A DNA stretch of 64,000 nucleotides from Ryuthela nishihirai (Eukaryota; Arthropoda; Arachnida; Araneae; Heptathelidae). The stretch is taken from NCBI GenBank assembly GCA_038380435.1, contig JAWZYU010000019.1, positions 35,365,801 to 35,429,800 on the forward strand, written 5' to 3'. The position numbers and the translations under genes are program-made. Shown here in pieces: positions 1 through 11,359 of the stretch; positions within the stretch are counted from its first letter, which is position 1, and the number at the start of each line of letters is the position of its first letter. The notes beneath the pieces are model-generated. The model had not been told where the DNA came from, did not search any database, and saw only the letters and a program-made list of their open reading frames with translations.

Positions 1-2121
1 TCACTTTTAATTAATCACCAATTTTTAAAATACCCATAAAACGAGATCATGAGAAGCAAATTTTAGAACATAGGAATAACTTAAGGTCTAAAACTAAGGA
101 GACCAAAACAAATATTTCATGGAAGAATTTTTATTATAATGGTGATATAAAAAAACAATGGATCTTTGTATTAATTTAATTGGGGATAACTTAAAACATG
201 AAGTTCTACGGAACAAAGTGAATAGTATTGAAGAATCTAATACTGACGAATTTAGAAATGAAGCAAATGAATTTAATACCTAGTTTGCGAATTTGCCTAG
301 CAAAATACTTCATGATAAAATCTATGAATATGAATCTTTTAAAAATTATTATCAAAAAGAGAGCTCTTTTTTCTCCTATAACCACATAAGAATTAGATAA
401 GAATATTAGAAATCTGAGAGAAGGAAAATACCCAGGAATTGATGAAATTTCAGTAACTGTAATAATAAAAAGGAAAATTTTATTATTCATCCTTTAGTTT
501 ATATTTTTTAATTTTTCTTTTCGAACTGGGATTTTTTCAGATGATCAAAAAACCTCTATTGTATTTCCGATTTACAAGAAGGGAAATAAAAACTGCCTTT
601 CAAACTACAGACCGATCTGGCTTTTGCCTTGTTTCCTCCAAAATATTTGAAAAACTGGTAATATTCAGAATATTGAATTATTTAAATAAAAGAAATTTCT
701 TTTCCTCAAATCAGTTTGGCTTCGTTGAGGGTAAGGATAACGTTAATCATGCGTTATTGTCATTTACTAAAATTATTTATAATTCAATGGACCAAGGAAA
801 TTTAACTCTGTCAGTTTTTCTAGATATTAAAAAAGCTTTTGATACCTAACTCATTCATTACTTTTGAAAAAAAACTGGAATTTGTGGGTATGAGAGGAAT
901 TGATCTGGAATAGTTTACTAGTTATTTAGCAAAAGAACACAATTTATTAAATTAAAAAACTGCCTCAACAATCCGGAACAAACTAAATAAGAAATTTCGC
1001 ACAGGCTCTGTTGTTGGCCTCTTATTGTTTAATATTTATATTAATAACATCTATGAAATGAATATTAATGGTAATATTACTACTTTTGCAGATGACACTG
1101 CATTAACTTTTTGTAACAAAACAATTACAGATCTAATGTCCAATGTCAATAATGTTCTTGAGAAAGTTAAGTATGTGGTTCGAAAATAATAAACTCTCAA
1201 TCAATAAGAATAAAAATAAGTTTATCTTCTAGAAGTTGAAAAATAACCTAATTGCTGTAAGTACTTTTTCAATTAAACTGCATGCACCGCAATGCTATAA
1301 ACCATTTATTGCAATTGTAATGACATAAACAGGTCGAAAATATTAAATATTTAGGTATTTCATTGATAATAATCTAAAATGGAGAAACATATTGACTACA
1401 TCACAGGTAAAGCACGTTGCAAACTACTTAAATTACACCACTTGTAACTAAAAACACTACTTAAATTACACCACTTGAAATACAAAGTTAATCTTAATAT
1501 ACTGCAAACATTGTGCTTCTCATTGATACAAACTGCATTTCAATATGGTATAATTTGTTGGGGTAGAACTTATATTCCTGTTTTTAAACTTCTGGGTTTC
1601 GCTTTAAAAAAAAGTATTAAATTAATTGCGAAAAATAACATTAATATTGTAAGTTATTTCAGTTGTTACTCTATGCTGAAAATGCAACCTATTACGCATC
1701 TATTTTTAAAGTGATGATATTATTTTAAGAAGAATAGCTTTAATTTCCAAATTCAGCCAGATTTATATAACTTCAGGTAGAAAGCTCCAAATATATAATT
1801 ACTTTGACCAAAAAAGAAACTTCTCATAAGCATTATTCATATAATGCACCTAAATTTTTCAATCAGCTGCCTCTTGAAATAAGAAACGAAAATATTTTAA
1901 TATGTTCAAACAGAACAGAAAGAGCTTTCTCTTTGCTTTGGAAGATGTTGCACCTATGTTGAATTATCTAATGTAAAGCACAAATTTACTGTCCGTATTT
2001 CGGAAAAATTATGCATCTTGTTTGTGATCTTTGTAGTGAGTTGGTTTTGGGTTCACTCATCTTTTTTTCCATTGTAAATTGTATATGATGATGAAAATAA
2101 AATCTACCGATTGATTGATTT
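1..2121 (+). mobile_element. Decayed LINE (non-LTR retrotransposon), 3' part
   Basis: The plus strand shows, in order, the region before the reverse transcriptase (to about 500), the RT fingers and palm (541-1200), a post-RT region (about 1200-2030) and an A+T-rich 3' end. That end closes in a short ATTGATTGATT repeat near 2121. The frame is broken by many stops and shifts, so the element is dead. The 5' part lies outside the window. The RT wording resembles Jockey/CR1-type LINEs; the exact clade is an inference. The tail differs from the SINE-A tail, so this element is not an obvious mobilising partner of SINE-A. Confidence 0.85.
541..1195 (+). pseudogene. LINE reverse transcriptase domain, broken
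   Basis: An open stretch at 541-849 contains RT signatures: SKIFEKLV, NQFGFVEGK and the palm motif VFLDIKKAFDT, which carries the first catalytic aspartate. A stop follows at once. In later frames a GS.VGLLLFNIYINNIYE block appears (about 1000-1060). The second catalytic motif FADD lies at 1085-1096, followed by TALTF and a W..NKLSINK block. The order and spacing match non-LTR RT. Multiple stops and frameshifts make it a pseudogene. The RT core is the best recognised coding remnant in the first 5 kb. Confidence 0.85.
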
Positions 2122-2258
2122 TTCTAAAGACTGTGATAATTGCGCCGATGACTTTTAATTATGAACAACTACTACTAGTGGAGAAGCGTTTATATAGTGT
2201 AATTGACCTCTAAATATGCTCAATTATACCAAGGAATAAATATGATACCATTATGTAG

Positions 2259-2985
2259 CCAGAGACATAGCGAAGGACTTTTGTTGGGGGAGGGGGAAGA
2301 GAAATCGAAAATTTTCAAACTCGAAAATCAAATTTTGCCAACTGAGAATATAATGTCTCTGTCAAGTTGGTGTTGGTTCGTACTTAGATTTTCGCTCCGT
2401 GGAGGGGGGGAGGGGGTTTGAGGCAATTTTTACAGCTCTCCTGCATTTTGCCATTTGACTTCCTATTTAGCCAACTAGCCATAATTTCACAGAAATAATC
2501 CCAATGTTTACTTCTCGCCTGAACTGTAGCAAGTCAGTGCGAATTTTCCTAACTCCCCTTGATTTGGTCAACTCTCCTTAATTTCACAAAACCAATCCCA
2601 ATATTTATATCTCTCCTAAATTTGCCAAGTCACTAGAAAATTTTCAAACTCCTCAAGATTTTGCCAAGTTTTCTCGAATTTGTCAACTTCTTAATTTCAC
2701 AAACCCAATCCCAATTATCACAACTCGCCCATATTTTCCAAGTGGATTCGAATTTTGCCAACTGCCTTAGATTTTGCCAATTCGCCGTAATTTTACAGAA
2801 AAAAAATCGCAATTTTTACATCTTCCCCGAATTTGCTAGGTCACTTCGAATTTTATCAACTCTCCTTAATTTTACAAGAAAGGCACGATTTTCACAATTC
2901 CCCTGTATTTTACCAAGTGGCTTCGAATTTTGTCAACTCCCCTAGACTTTGCCAAGAGCTCTCGAGTTTTCCAACTCTCCTTAAT
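2259..2985 (+). mobile_element. Truncated copy of the satellite-bearing TIR element
   Basis: It starts with CCAGAGACATAGCGAAGGACT, a diverged form of the left end of the element at 40827-42815, followed by the same G-rich run and GAAATCGAAAATTTT block. The rest is the same degenerate array of ATTTTGCCAACT-type words with TTAATTTCACA and CCCAATT phrases. No right-hand TIR is visible, because homology fades near 2985. The short ORFs here are translations of the array and not genes. Confidence 0.7.
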
Positions 2986-3423
2986 TCGAGGCGTTCAGTC
3001 CTTCACAGACAATTGATCTTTGATCTGATTAACAGATTCGCATTAAAAAAATCTAAATTATGTATAATCCACATGCATTCCTAGGAGTAAAGAAAAGTAA
3101 TCTCTGTGAGATCGCCGCAGATATTACAGTTATGCTACTGGTTATTTTTCTAAAGGTACTTCCGGAGATTGGAAAAACGCCCGACAGCAAAAACTACATT
3201 TTAATTGAAGACAAACTGAAAATTAAAGATGGACATCCTTAGGGACAGGTGAATAATTTTTTTCATTCCAAATTTACTAATTTTTACCCTTAAAAATTTA
3301 TTTGCAATCTTGTTTTTTCCCTTCTGCTTTTTTTTAGAGAAAGTAGTAAGACTGCAAAGCAACGGGAGATTCGCTCGTTAAGAAAGAAGTAAGCTATTTG
3401 TATTTTTCCATTGAATTTGGATT
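2986..3423. other. No recognisable feature
   Basis: Unique-looking A+T-rich DNA between the satellite element and the hAT-like scrap. A 60-codon frame at 3060-3242 has no domain I recognise. It may be more of the same decayed transposon. Confidence 0.4.
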
Positions 3424-3615
3424 TAAGTTCCCACTGAAGTTAGTCCTACTTGCATTGCACAAGAAATACTGAATATAATTAGGGAAATAATTTTAAATGG
3501 GGTAGCATTGGATAACTTTGACCCAATTCCGGCTGTGAATCACTGGCTTGACATTGGAGTAGGAACTCTTCCTATTGATGGACAAAAAATATTATGTAAG
3601 ATAAGAAGGATAATT
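3424..3615 (+). pseudogene. Possible hAT-like transposase C-terminal scrap
   Basis: In one plus frame the stretch reads as ...IREIILNGV, then DNFDPIPAVNHWLD. A DFDP.PA..HW block near the end of the dimerisation region is a pattern I associate with some hAT/zinc-finger-862-like transposases. Only about 60 codons remain and no catalytic residues can be checked. The assignment rests on one short motif. Confidence 0.35.
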
Positions 3616-4517
3616 AAGAATTTTAAATCAAATACTGAAAAAATATATATATTTAAGATTATTTGCATACAATATAATTTGTATTCTCATTTAAGTGATT
3701 GAATAGTAAGGAATTTTGACTACATTTGTTTGAAATTGAACTATAAATTAGATTATATATTAAAACCTACACGTCAAAGAGCAAATTTATTGGTTTTATC
3801 TTCAAAACGGGAATTTTTGGATGGTAGGTTAATTTTTTTTCTGACCGTCCTCGAGTATGGGTAAGTTTTTTAAAAAATTTCACGCACTGGACACTTCATA
3901 TTTTCTTCAAACTGGCATTTATAGTCATATATTTCCGTTGTTTAGGAGAACAGCTTTTGAACTTAATTTAGACGTGTCAATGGACAATCTCAAATCTTGT
4001 ATCTTTTGATGCTGACCAATTTTATTCATTAGTTCATTACTGCAATACGAAAGTTCTCGTTCTTGGAAAAAAAAATTGGTGAATTCTGTTTCAGGAATAT
4101 GATTGAATAATTTTACACTCTATTTTAGCAAATTCCAACCACGTGTAACCTACAACTTGGCAGCTATGTTTTTTTGGTAAATCTATTTCCCAAAACAAAT
4201 TGCCCAGTTTGAATTCCGATATTTTATATGCGGCTCATTTGACTCAGGCGATTGAAAATTTGGGTTTAACATTGTTCTCTTATCTCTTGTATATCATCGT
4301 TTTTTTGATTCCTAAACCATGTTGTAGACTTTATCCATAAGCGAAGCTTTTTCTCTTTGAGATGTCGGCTTTATTATTGATAAACTATCGAAATTAAAAA
4401 TGAAATTATTACTTTGTTATGAAAAAGTTGAAATTTCAAAGTCCACAAAACCTCCAGAATTCGTCAAAATCCAATTCTTTCCAAGAAGTATACAGAAACC
4501 ATTCGTTTCAATTGCAA
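3616..4517. other. A+T-rich, no recognisable feature
   Basis: No coding frame, tRNA-like box or repeat shared with the rest of the window was seen. It ends where the SINE-A tail begins. Confidence 0.4.
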
Positions 4518-5102
4518 TGGGTTGGGTTGTTTTATATCTGAGCGGCACTTTTTTTGCACACAATGGATAAATGGTCAGGTCACTAGGGCTCCGAGGGCTT
4601 AAAGTTGGGGGAGGGGACCCACTGTACAGTCGCTCAAAAAAGTATCCGAACACTACGGTTGATTACAGAATTCAGAAAAAATATCTGTCAACGATATTTT
4701 AGAAATTAGTGATCTGGCAACCTTCGTGTCACGTGACACGAAGGTTACCAGATCACTAATTTCTAAAAAAATCGTTGCCAGATATTTTTTCTGAATTCTG
4801 TAATCAACCGTAGTGTTCGGACACTTTTTTGAGCGACTGTACACCTGTCAGAAGACAGATGATAGACTCCCTCATGGCCATCCAGTGAGTTCTTTAACGT
4901 ATACAGGGTACGGATCTTCTGCACACAGGGACATGGTTTGACGTCTCAACTGACGGACGGCTGCCTTTCCAAGCCCATCGGTGTCTCCTACTGGCTGAGG
5001 GAAGGGAGGTTTGCTGAGATAAATCCCAACGCTGGCCCAACTGGTACTCGAATCTGAGAACTGTAGATAATGAGCCTGGCGTGCTACCAACTGAGCCACC
5101 CA
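4518..5102 (-). mobile_element. SINE-A, old copy, split by a MITE
   Basis: The tail (GGGTTGGGTTGTTTTA) is at the left and the tRNA-like head at the right (GAGCCACCC at about 5093-5101), so the copy is on the minus strand. The body stops at CCACTG (4624) and resumes at 4842 with CACCTGTCAGAAGACAG, exactly where the consensus has CAGCTGTTGGGAGACAG. The 213-bp interruption is the MITE at 4627-4839. Possible diverged TSDs are ATTGCAATGG at the left and ATTACATTGG at the right. Confidence 0.85.
4627..4839. mobile_element. Palindromic Tc1/mariner-type MITE, copy 1
   Basis: A near-perfect inverted repeat over its full 213 bp. The ends are CAGTCGCTCAAAAAAG and its complement, and the centre is a palindrome around CACGTG (CTTCGTGTCACGTGACACGAAG is split evenly about it). 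It is flanked by TA at 4625-4626 and 4840-4841, the duplication typical of Tc1/mariner. It sits inside a SINE-A copy, so it is younger than that SINE. It has no coding capacity; the 63-codon frame is read-through of the arms. Confidence 0.85.
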
Positions 5103-5214
5103 TTACATTGGTTATATTAAATATTGTGAAATAATTAGAAATTTTTATTGACATTGCATTACTTATAGTAAAGTTAATAATTATGCTAAGAAATCTTATT
5201 AATACAGTTATTAA

Positions 5215-5790
5215 CCTCTAATCAGTCAATCATTCCAATAAGAGAAAAAAATGGATAATAGTTTTTTAACTAAGTGGATAACCATTCACCACTTATAAGT
5301 CAATTCATATCAAAGAATAAACGTGACAGTATTCATGTTTATTAATCAATCAACATTAATAGTAAGAACGTGAGGTTAGTGTCATCAAATAATTCTAAGG
5401 ATGTGAGATAGTGTTCCTACGTGAAGTCAGTATAATTCACTTCTAAACAGTGAACAATGACTGCTAATGAAGAAATGTGACGATTGTGTTACTGATAATT
5501 GGCAAGGAGCATACAGAAACCAATGACCAATTATGCTAAGAAAGAAACTTGATGATAATTGACCATTTATCAGTTAACAATTTGCACTTAGGAAGAAATA
5601 ACAGTGTGAAAACGATATCTGTATGATGAAGAAATTATATTTGAAGGAGAAACTTTGCAATAATGTTGTTGACCTCTAATCAGTCACAAATTATATTAAG
5701 GACGAAATATGACGGAACAGTGCCGTTATTAGTCAACGAGTAACGGTAAGGAAGAAATGTGTTTATAGTGTATTTGTATACGATAATGTA
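5215..5790. repeat. Very degenerate ~60-bp periodic sequence
   Basis: Phrases such as CTCTAATCAGTCA, AAGGAAGAAATGTG and GACCAATTATGCTAAG recur at roughly 55-65 bp from the SINE to the mariner-like element. Individual units are strongly diverged. CTCTAATCAGTCA occurs twice, near 5216 and 5674. The array is judged by eye only. Confidence 0.4.
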
Positions 5791-5794
5791 TATA

Positions 5795-6435
5795 CAGGGT
5801 GAATCTGAAAAAGTGGGCAAAACTTTACGGGGTGGTAGAACGCAGCTATACGAGCAATATTCGTCATAGAATGTATGGTCGGAACGCAAACGGCGAGCCG
5901 CTAGGTGGTGTTGGAAATGGCATATGTGCGGAACACTTTACATGCAACGTTCCCAGGGCGATGGATTGGTCGAGGTGGTCCCATAGCTTGGCCACCAAGA
6001 TCGCCGGATCTCTCGTGTTTGAACTTTTTCCTGTGGGGCCATATGAAAAGCCTAATCTACGAGTGCCCCATTAAAACCGATATGGATCTAGTCGCCAGGA
6101 TCGCCGTTGTTGCCGGCGATATTCGGGAAATGCCTGGTGTCTTCGCAAATGTGCGTCGGTCTCTATCCCGCAGGTGTGAAGCCTGCATTACAGCTGGCGG
6201 CAGTTCTTTTGAGCAATTTCTTTGAGCATGTACCTCAATTACATTCCTGTTAATAAAATGTTTTCTGAAGTATCTCCTCTCCTTCTTGTGTTCATTCTTT
6301 AAATGTGACAGTGGAAAACTACCTTTTAACTTCTCACCGCTTGCGTTCCGACCATACATTCTATGACGAATATTGCTCGTATAGCTGTGTTCTACCACCC
6401 CGTAAAGTTTTGCCCACTTTTTCAGATTCACCCTG
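5795..6435 (+). mobile_element. Mariner-like element with ~100-bp TIRs, internally deleted
   Basis: It opens with CAGGGTGAATCTGAAAAAGT and closes with the complement. The two arms match with only a few mismatches over about 100 bp. It is flanked by TA within TATATA on both sides. At 641 bp it is about half the size of an autonomous member of the IS630-Tc1-mariner superfamily. It retains only the C-terminal part of the transposase. The element at the right window edge has a related TIR (63949-64000). Confidence 0.88.
5905..6225 (+). pseudogene. Mariner/Tc1-superfamily transposase, C-terminal third
   Basis: The 106-codon frame contains PGRWIGRGG, then WPPRSPDLSCLNFFLWGHMK, then an R..ITAGGSSFEQFL end. 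PPRSPDL..LDFFLWGHLK is the block holding the last catalytic acid of mariner-type DD(x)D transposases. Here the expected Asp before FFLW is Asn. The N-terminal DNA-binding domain and the first two catalytic positions are absent through internal deletion. AATAAA follows the stop (about 6250). The product could not be active. Confidence 0.85.
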
Positions 6436-6439
6436 TATA

Positions 6440-6610
6440 TATATATCTGTCCCTTGATTTACACAGTACTTGATTTGCACGATCGAAAAAATCCAACCAA
6501 TTTCGATTTACACAGTGATAGACTCGGTTTTACACGATGAAGGAAATGCAATCAGTTTCGTTTTACACGACTATAGACTCGATTTTACACGACACGGAAT
6601 GATATCTTTT
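6440..6610. repeat. Repeated GATTTACACG words, possible pogo/Tigger-like end
   Basis: TTGATTTACACAG, TTGATTTGCACGATCG, TCGATTTACACAG, TCGGTTTTACACGATG and TCGATTTTACACGAC occur in a row at 20-35 bp spacing. Similar words recur at 7318-7346 (TTCGATTTGCACGG, TCGATTAACACGATG). Runs of GATTTACGCGG-like words are common in the ends of pogo/Tigger elements. No transposase is visible, so the assignment is tentative. Confidence 0.35.
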
Positions 6611-7511
6611 TTTATGTGTACAGATATCATCCATATTATGAGGCACCAGTGACATAGCATCAAAGGAGATTATTAGAATGTCATCCCAAAGTAAAAATCG
6701 ACTAAGTGGTTTAAATTGATGTCATTTATTTTCAAGAATAAATAATAAATTACTATATTAATGAAATCGTCACCTGTAACAAGTTATATTTATATTCTTT
6801 CGTTAAAATTATATTCTTGCCATTGTAACAGAATCTGCCTCGCGACATATTATTGAAATGAAGCCTGTTTAGACTAAAATTTTCGGGCAAGTAAAAACCA
6901 TGTTTTTTCTCAATTTCAGCAACAGGTTTAACTTTGTAGAGTATTATATAAGCTAAATACAGCTGATTCGTAAATAAGCTGTTTCATAAAATAACATATA
7001 AATACAAATTTTAAAAAATAAAGCACTAAGTGTTGGTCTTTATTTCTAATTGATACTCAGTTCATGAATATTTTCTTTCAAATTCGATAGTGTGACTGAA
7101 AAAAATTTCGTGACCAAAAAGAAATGTATGAGAAATTAATCTAAGTTTATCTGAATTAGTGCAAATAAAGTATAATATAACGTTATATTAATGCATATTA
7201 TTACTGCTGAACTAAAATTTGGGATTAATATGTATAAATAAAACTTCCAATATATGTTTTATTCATAACAGGGATATTTTCTGAACCTATCCCCCTTTTT
7301 TCCATAAGTTGCTGCTTTCGATTTGCACGGTTTCGATTAACACGATGATTTCCCGCAACCTATCTACCGTAAAATCGAGGAATGAGGATATATATATATG
7401 CGTGTGTGTCTGTATACATTGCAGATGTATGGGAGGGACAAAGAGACATGACTCCTCGCCCCTTCCCCCCTCCTCCTGCTTTGGAAATGCTGGAAACCTG
7501 AATGGAGACTT
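6611..7511. other. A+T-rich gap with a second GATTTGCACG cluster
   Basis: Nothing coding is seen. The words at 7318-7346 echo those at 6440-6610 and could be the other end of one decayed DNA transposon of about 0.9 kb. A short alternating TA and TG tract lies at 7388-7410. Confidence 0.35.
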
Positions 7512-7620
7512 TGGGTTGTTTTACCTCTGAGCTTCATTTTGTTTTTACACACAATGGCTAAGTAGCCAGGTCACAAGACCATAAGGACTCAGAGAAAGTT
7601 AGAGGAAGAGGACCCACTAA
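7512..7620 (-). mobile_element. SINE-A, tail-only fragment
   Basis: Only the 3' end is present: GGGTTGTTTTACCTCTGAG, the ACACACAATGGCTAA block and AGAGGACCCACT. The tRNA head and most of the body are missing. It carries old-class bases (CACAATGG). Confidence 0.7.
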
Positions 7621-8492
7621 ATAAGTGGATGCTAACTTCTTAATTAAGCGTTTTATGAGAAAATGTAACGGAAGGTAATTTAAAGATCTCAGTCAAATTT
7701 ATCTACATCTCGATTTTCAATCATGTTCACTTTACATTGCCCACAGAATGTAATTTTCTGTCGATTCTTCTGGGTCGACAGAATTTTTGTCGATTTCTGT
7801 GGTCTTGCTGTTCTCTTGGGGGTCGAGGGCCATAGTTTGAGAAGAACTGATTTAGCTCACTAGTTCAGGAATTAAATTTGAAATAGCCAACCGATTTACC
7901 GGAGCTGCAGTGGAACAAGGAACATTAGCAACTGATTAATGTGGCAAAATGAGGGCGACAACTTTCCAGAAACAATAATAATAGCTGAATGAAGCCAAAA
8001 TGAAAAAGTTCGATCTAATATTCAATTCTGACTATGAGAATGAACCATGGTGACGTATGGGGAATTTTACACTCCTGTAACGGTTGGGATTTTGTAGAAT
8101 ATTTTTGAGAAATGCAGTATTTGCTTTGATGTTAGCAACAAAGGTAAAAAGAGCAGGAAATGTTTAATGCGCTTTATGTTTAAATAATGTATTTCAGTAT
8201 ATTGATTATAATCTAAAGTTACTAAGTAAATTAAATAATGAAATAATATTTTTCGTTTAATACAAAAGCTGGTAAATTAATGCAAAAACTCTTTGGAAAT
8301 AGAACGAAAATATTTCACACGATTCTCTTCTCTAAGCACGCTCTAAGTTTTATCATGTCATATTATATATTGTTTCAAACAATATATTTTTGTTTATTTT
8401 ATGTAAATAATTTCGCTTTAATTTTTACTTCATTTTGCGACTTACAGCCCAGTTAAATAAAATTTCCAAATTTACTCCATAAACAATGATAT
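7621..8492. other. No recognisable feature
   Basis: A+T-rich, without a readable frame or shared repeat, up to the first solo LTR. Confidence 0.4.
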
Positions 8493-9276
8493 CATTACGA
8501 CAGATGAGAGAGCAATAATGAAACTGTGATATGATGCATCATTTTGTTGTTCGCGTTTACTTCAGCGTGAGAATTACGTCACTAAACACTTCGAACGAAC
8601 TTAACTTAGAAATAAAGAATAATAGAGTTGTAATTAGGAAGAATTTGTGTAAAGGAAAACGTAGTTTGTATTAGTCTGTGCACTAATACAAATATAAAAA
8701 TGAAATAAAGTATAAAGATGAAATGTTTTTATTTGGTGTGCACGTGGGAGGTTAATAAGTTTATTGTTGTGAATCTTGTTAGTGAATGAGTAAGAAAAAG
8801 AAGAATTCATCATCATCTTGTGTGTGGTGATCAAGTCTGAAAAGAATTGGTTATGAGAAACCAGTATACGTAGCCGTAGTTGTGAAGTACTTGATGACTA
8901 AAACCTTAGAAGGAAGTCATTTGGTGTATAGTTATTTAGTTTGTTTACGAATTGGTAAGGTTATTCTTCATAGATTGCAGGTTTGTTCACAAATATGATT
9001 GTGTCACTTATTGAGTGTTGTAAAAAGCCTTCTTTTATGCTTTTAATAGAGATAGTAAGAATTACAGAGGAAACATCTCTTTTTTTGAATAGTAATAAAG
9101 TGCTATGTTCTTCTGAAGGTTTATTTTTTTACTAATGAAGATTTGTGTTGGTTGAATTTAGTTTATATAAATGTTTTCATTCATAGTTTTGTAATAAATT
9201 ACATTATTTTAGAATTATAATTGTTAAAAATTTTTTGTGAACTCACGCTCAGTTTCCATCAGTTTAATTTATAACA
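8493..9276 (+). mobile_element. Solo LTR, copy 1
   Basis: 784 bp homologous along its length to 13617-14379. Shared blocks include TACGACAGATGA, CAGCGTGAGAATTACGTCACTAA, GTTGTAATTAGGAAGAAT, TTTGTAATAAATTACATTATTTTA and AACTCACGCTCA. It ends TTTATAACA. It is flanked by ATAT (8489-8492 and 9277-9280). Since copy 2 has a different flank (GTAT), the two are independent insertions and not the two LTRs of one element. The first bases are CATTACGA where copy 2 has TGTTACGA. AATAAA near 8705 and 9191 could be polyadenylation signals. A 4-bp duplication fits Ty3/Gypsy or similar; no internal region remains. Confidence 0.8.
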
Positions 9277-10854
9277 ATATACCCCTATATTAAATTCCCT
9301 AATATAATCAATATATAAAATAGTTGAAATTAAGCGATATACAAATCCAACTGAAAGGATGTAAGATATACCAAATATGGATTATTATTGAAAGAAATGT
9401 TTCTACTCCCCCACCCATATGTCAATATTTGCAGTACGGTAAATAATAAGTATTTAATGTCAAGAGTAGCTTCAGATCTCCACCACTAAATTTAATTTTC
9501 AACCAATAAACACTGGTGAAACACTGTTGATCAACCAACCACGGTAAATAGCATGGCGAAAGACAGATGATCAACCAAAATCACTGAATTTCAAGGATAA
9601 CAATATTTACCATAGTCTTTAAATCCCACGGGAGAGCGAGCCTTTTTAATCCCTGTGGATCTCGAAAAGAACAAGGAATGCAAATATTAGCAATGTATTA
9701 TTTAGAGCATCTCACCACAAAACCTATCCAAAATTGTTACAAGGCTTCGATTAAAAATCGTTACTCTAATATGAGACATGTTTCATTCTTTACATTGCCA
9801 CGCAAAGTAGGGAAAAATTTTATGAATGTAAAAAAAAAGATCCCATCAACTTTTAATCGACATTAGACGACTGCAGGTTACTTTAAATCATTGCAGATTC
9901 CTTAGTTTGAAAGCGTGGTATAAAATCGAACTGTGAAATTGCATTTTGTGTTGAATAATGATCAAAGCGTACGACAAAATTTATGCAATATATTCTATAC
10001 CTTTAGTTTGAGTGATATGCCATTGCTTTGGCAAGGTCATATTAAGGTCCCCCTGAGCTCCAAGCAATTCTGTTTCATATTCCTTTTGTTGGGTTTATTA
10101 TGGTGTATTAATTTCGATGGATAGAATGGTGATCAAAATTATCTTGAATAATTTTTCTCGGATAGCCAAACGGTATCTAACAGACTTTAATCACTATTTT
10201 TTTTTCAAGAAGAGATATTTGCTACAAAGAAAGAAAGCATGGTCTAACATTTTTTTTTACAGACCTTTTAATTTTCCTAGGCCCTAGGCAGAGTGCCTAT
10301 TGGGTAATATGGTCCTATGCTTTGTTGTCCTCCAAAAATTATGTAACGCTCTTTTTTTTTTAATTTCATTTGCCTTTTCCTAACCCCCCATATACAGCAT
10401 TACGTTTTGTACGATACTCCTCTATGTTACGTAAGGACACAAAGAAGAGATACAGTAAAGGGACGTTAAACGGAATATTCGTTAAAATGAAATCATTTTA
10501 TATCCCCTTACAATATACTTTAATGTTAAGATTGTAACGAAGTTTCTCAAGAAAAAATAAGACGTATACCTTTTGAGGTTTTACTGGGTTGGGTTTTTGG
10601 CATCTCAATAGGAATTCAGATGCCAAGTATAATGCCGTTATTATACGCAACTATTGTTCCGATTTTTGCTTTATTGCGTTTCTTTTCTGAGGAATATATT
10701 TTGGTCGCCAGCATGACTTCATTATGCTTGCATTTCACTGCACCGTTTTTGTTTTTTCAAAGGTTTACAATTCCTGTTCGCTTTATTTATAATTCATTTC
10801 AGCAGTAGTTGGTCATAATAATGCCAATTACCTGTTTTTGCCGTCATCGGTTGT
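9277..10854. other. A+T-rich, no recognisable feature
   Basis: Several 60-codon frames occur (for example 9678-9866 and 10620-10808) but none shows a domain or codon pattern I can support. An ACAGTAAAGGGACGTTAAACGG stretch at about 10451 loosely resembles pogo-type ends. Confidence 0.4.
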
Positions 10855-11222
10855 TTGGGTTGTTTAACCTCTGAGTGACACTTTTTTCCTCACCATCGGC
10901 CAGGTCACAAGGACCCCGAAGACTCAGAGAAGGTTAGGGGAGGGGATCCACTGCATAGCTATTGGGAGACAGATGGTAGCCTCCCGTTGAGGCCATCTAG
11001 CATGTTCTTTAATTTTCACTGGGTATAGATCTCCCCATACGGAGCCACAGCTTAACGTCTCATCTGACGGACGGCCGTCTCTACAGGCCCATCGGTGTCC
11101 CCTACTGACTGTGGACGGGGACGTTTTGCATAGATAAATCTCAACGCTGGCCAAGCTGGGACTCGAACCTGCGAACTGAAAATTACGATCCTGGCGCGCT
11201 ACCGACTGAGCCACCCCGCTCC
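10855..11222 (-). mobile_element. SINE-A, old full-length copy
   Basis: The tail GGGTTGTTTAACC is at the left. The head complement (GGGACTCGAACCTG, then GACTGAGCCACCCCGC) is at the right. B-box and A-box complements are intact. Old-class bases are present, including CACAAGGACCCC. Confidence 0.85.
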
Positions 11223-11359
11223 GTCGTTATGGGTAAAACGGAAAAAATTGCTGATAACAAAAACAAGTATAGAATTATGAACACTACTTCCGAATTCCCC
11301 TCCCTCATGTAATTCGATGTAACATAATAAATTCCTCTCCCTTGAGGTGCTATGTAATT

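Noticed and set aside
2661..3084. Repeated FCQLP/FTKPIP-type frames, here and at 41570-42019
   Set aside because: They are translations of the degenerate ATTTTGCCAACT array; the frame changes between units.
4653..4844. 63-codon frame recurring at 18340-18522 and 58649-58831
   Set aside because: It is the read-through of the palindromic MITE arms; the second half is the complement of the first.
5799..6431. Two frames with the same N-terminus on opposite strands (5799-6074 plus and 6057-6431 minus)
   Set aside because: Both translate the terminal inverted repeats of the mariner-like element; the identical start is due to the inverted repeat.
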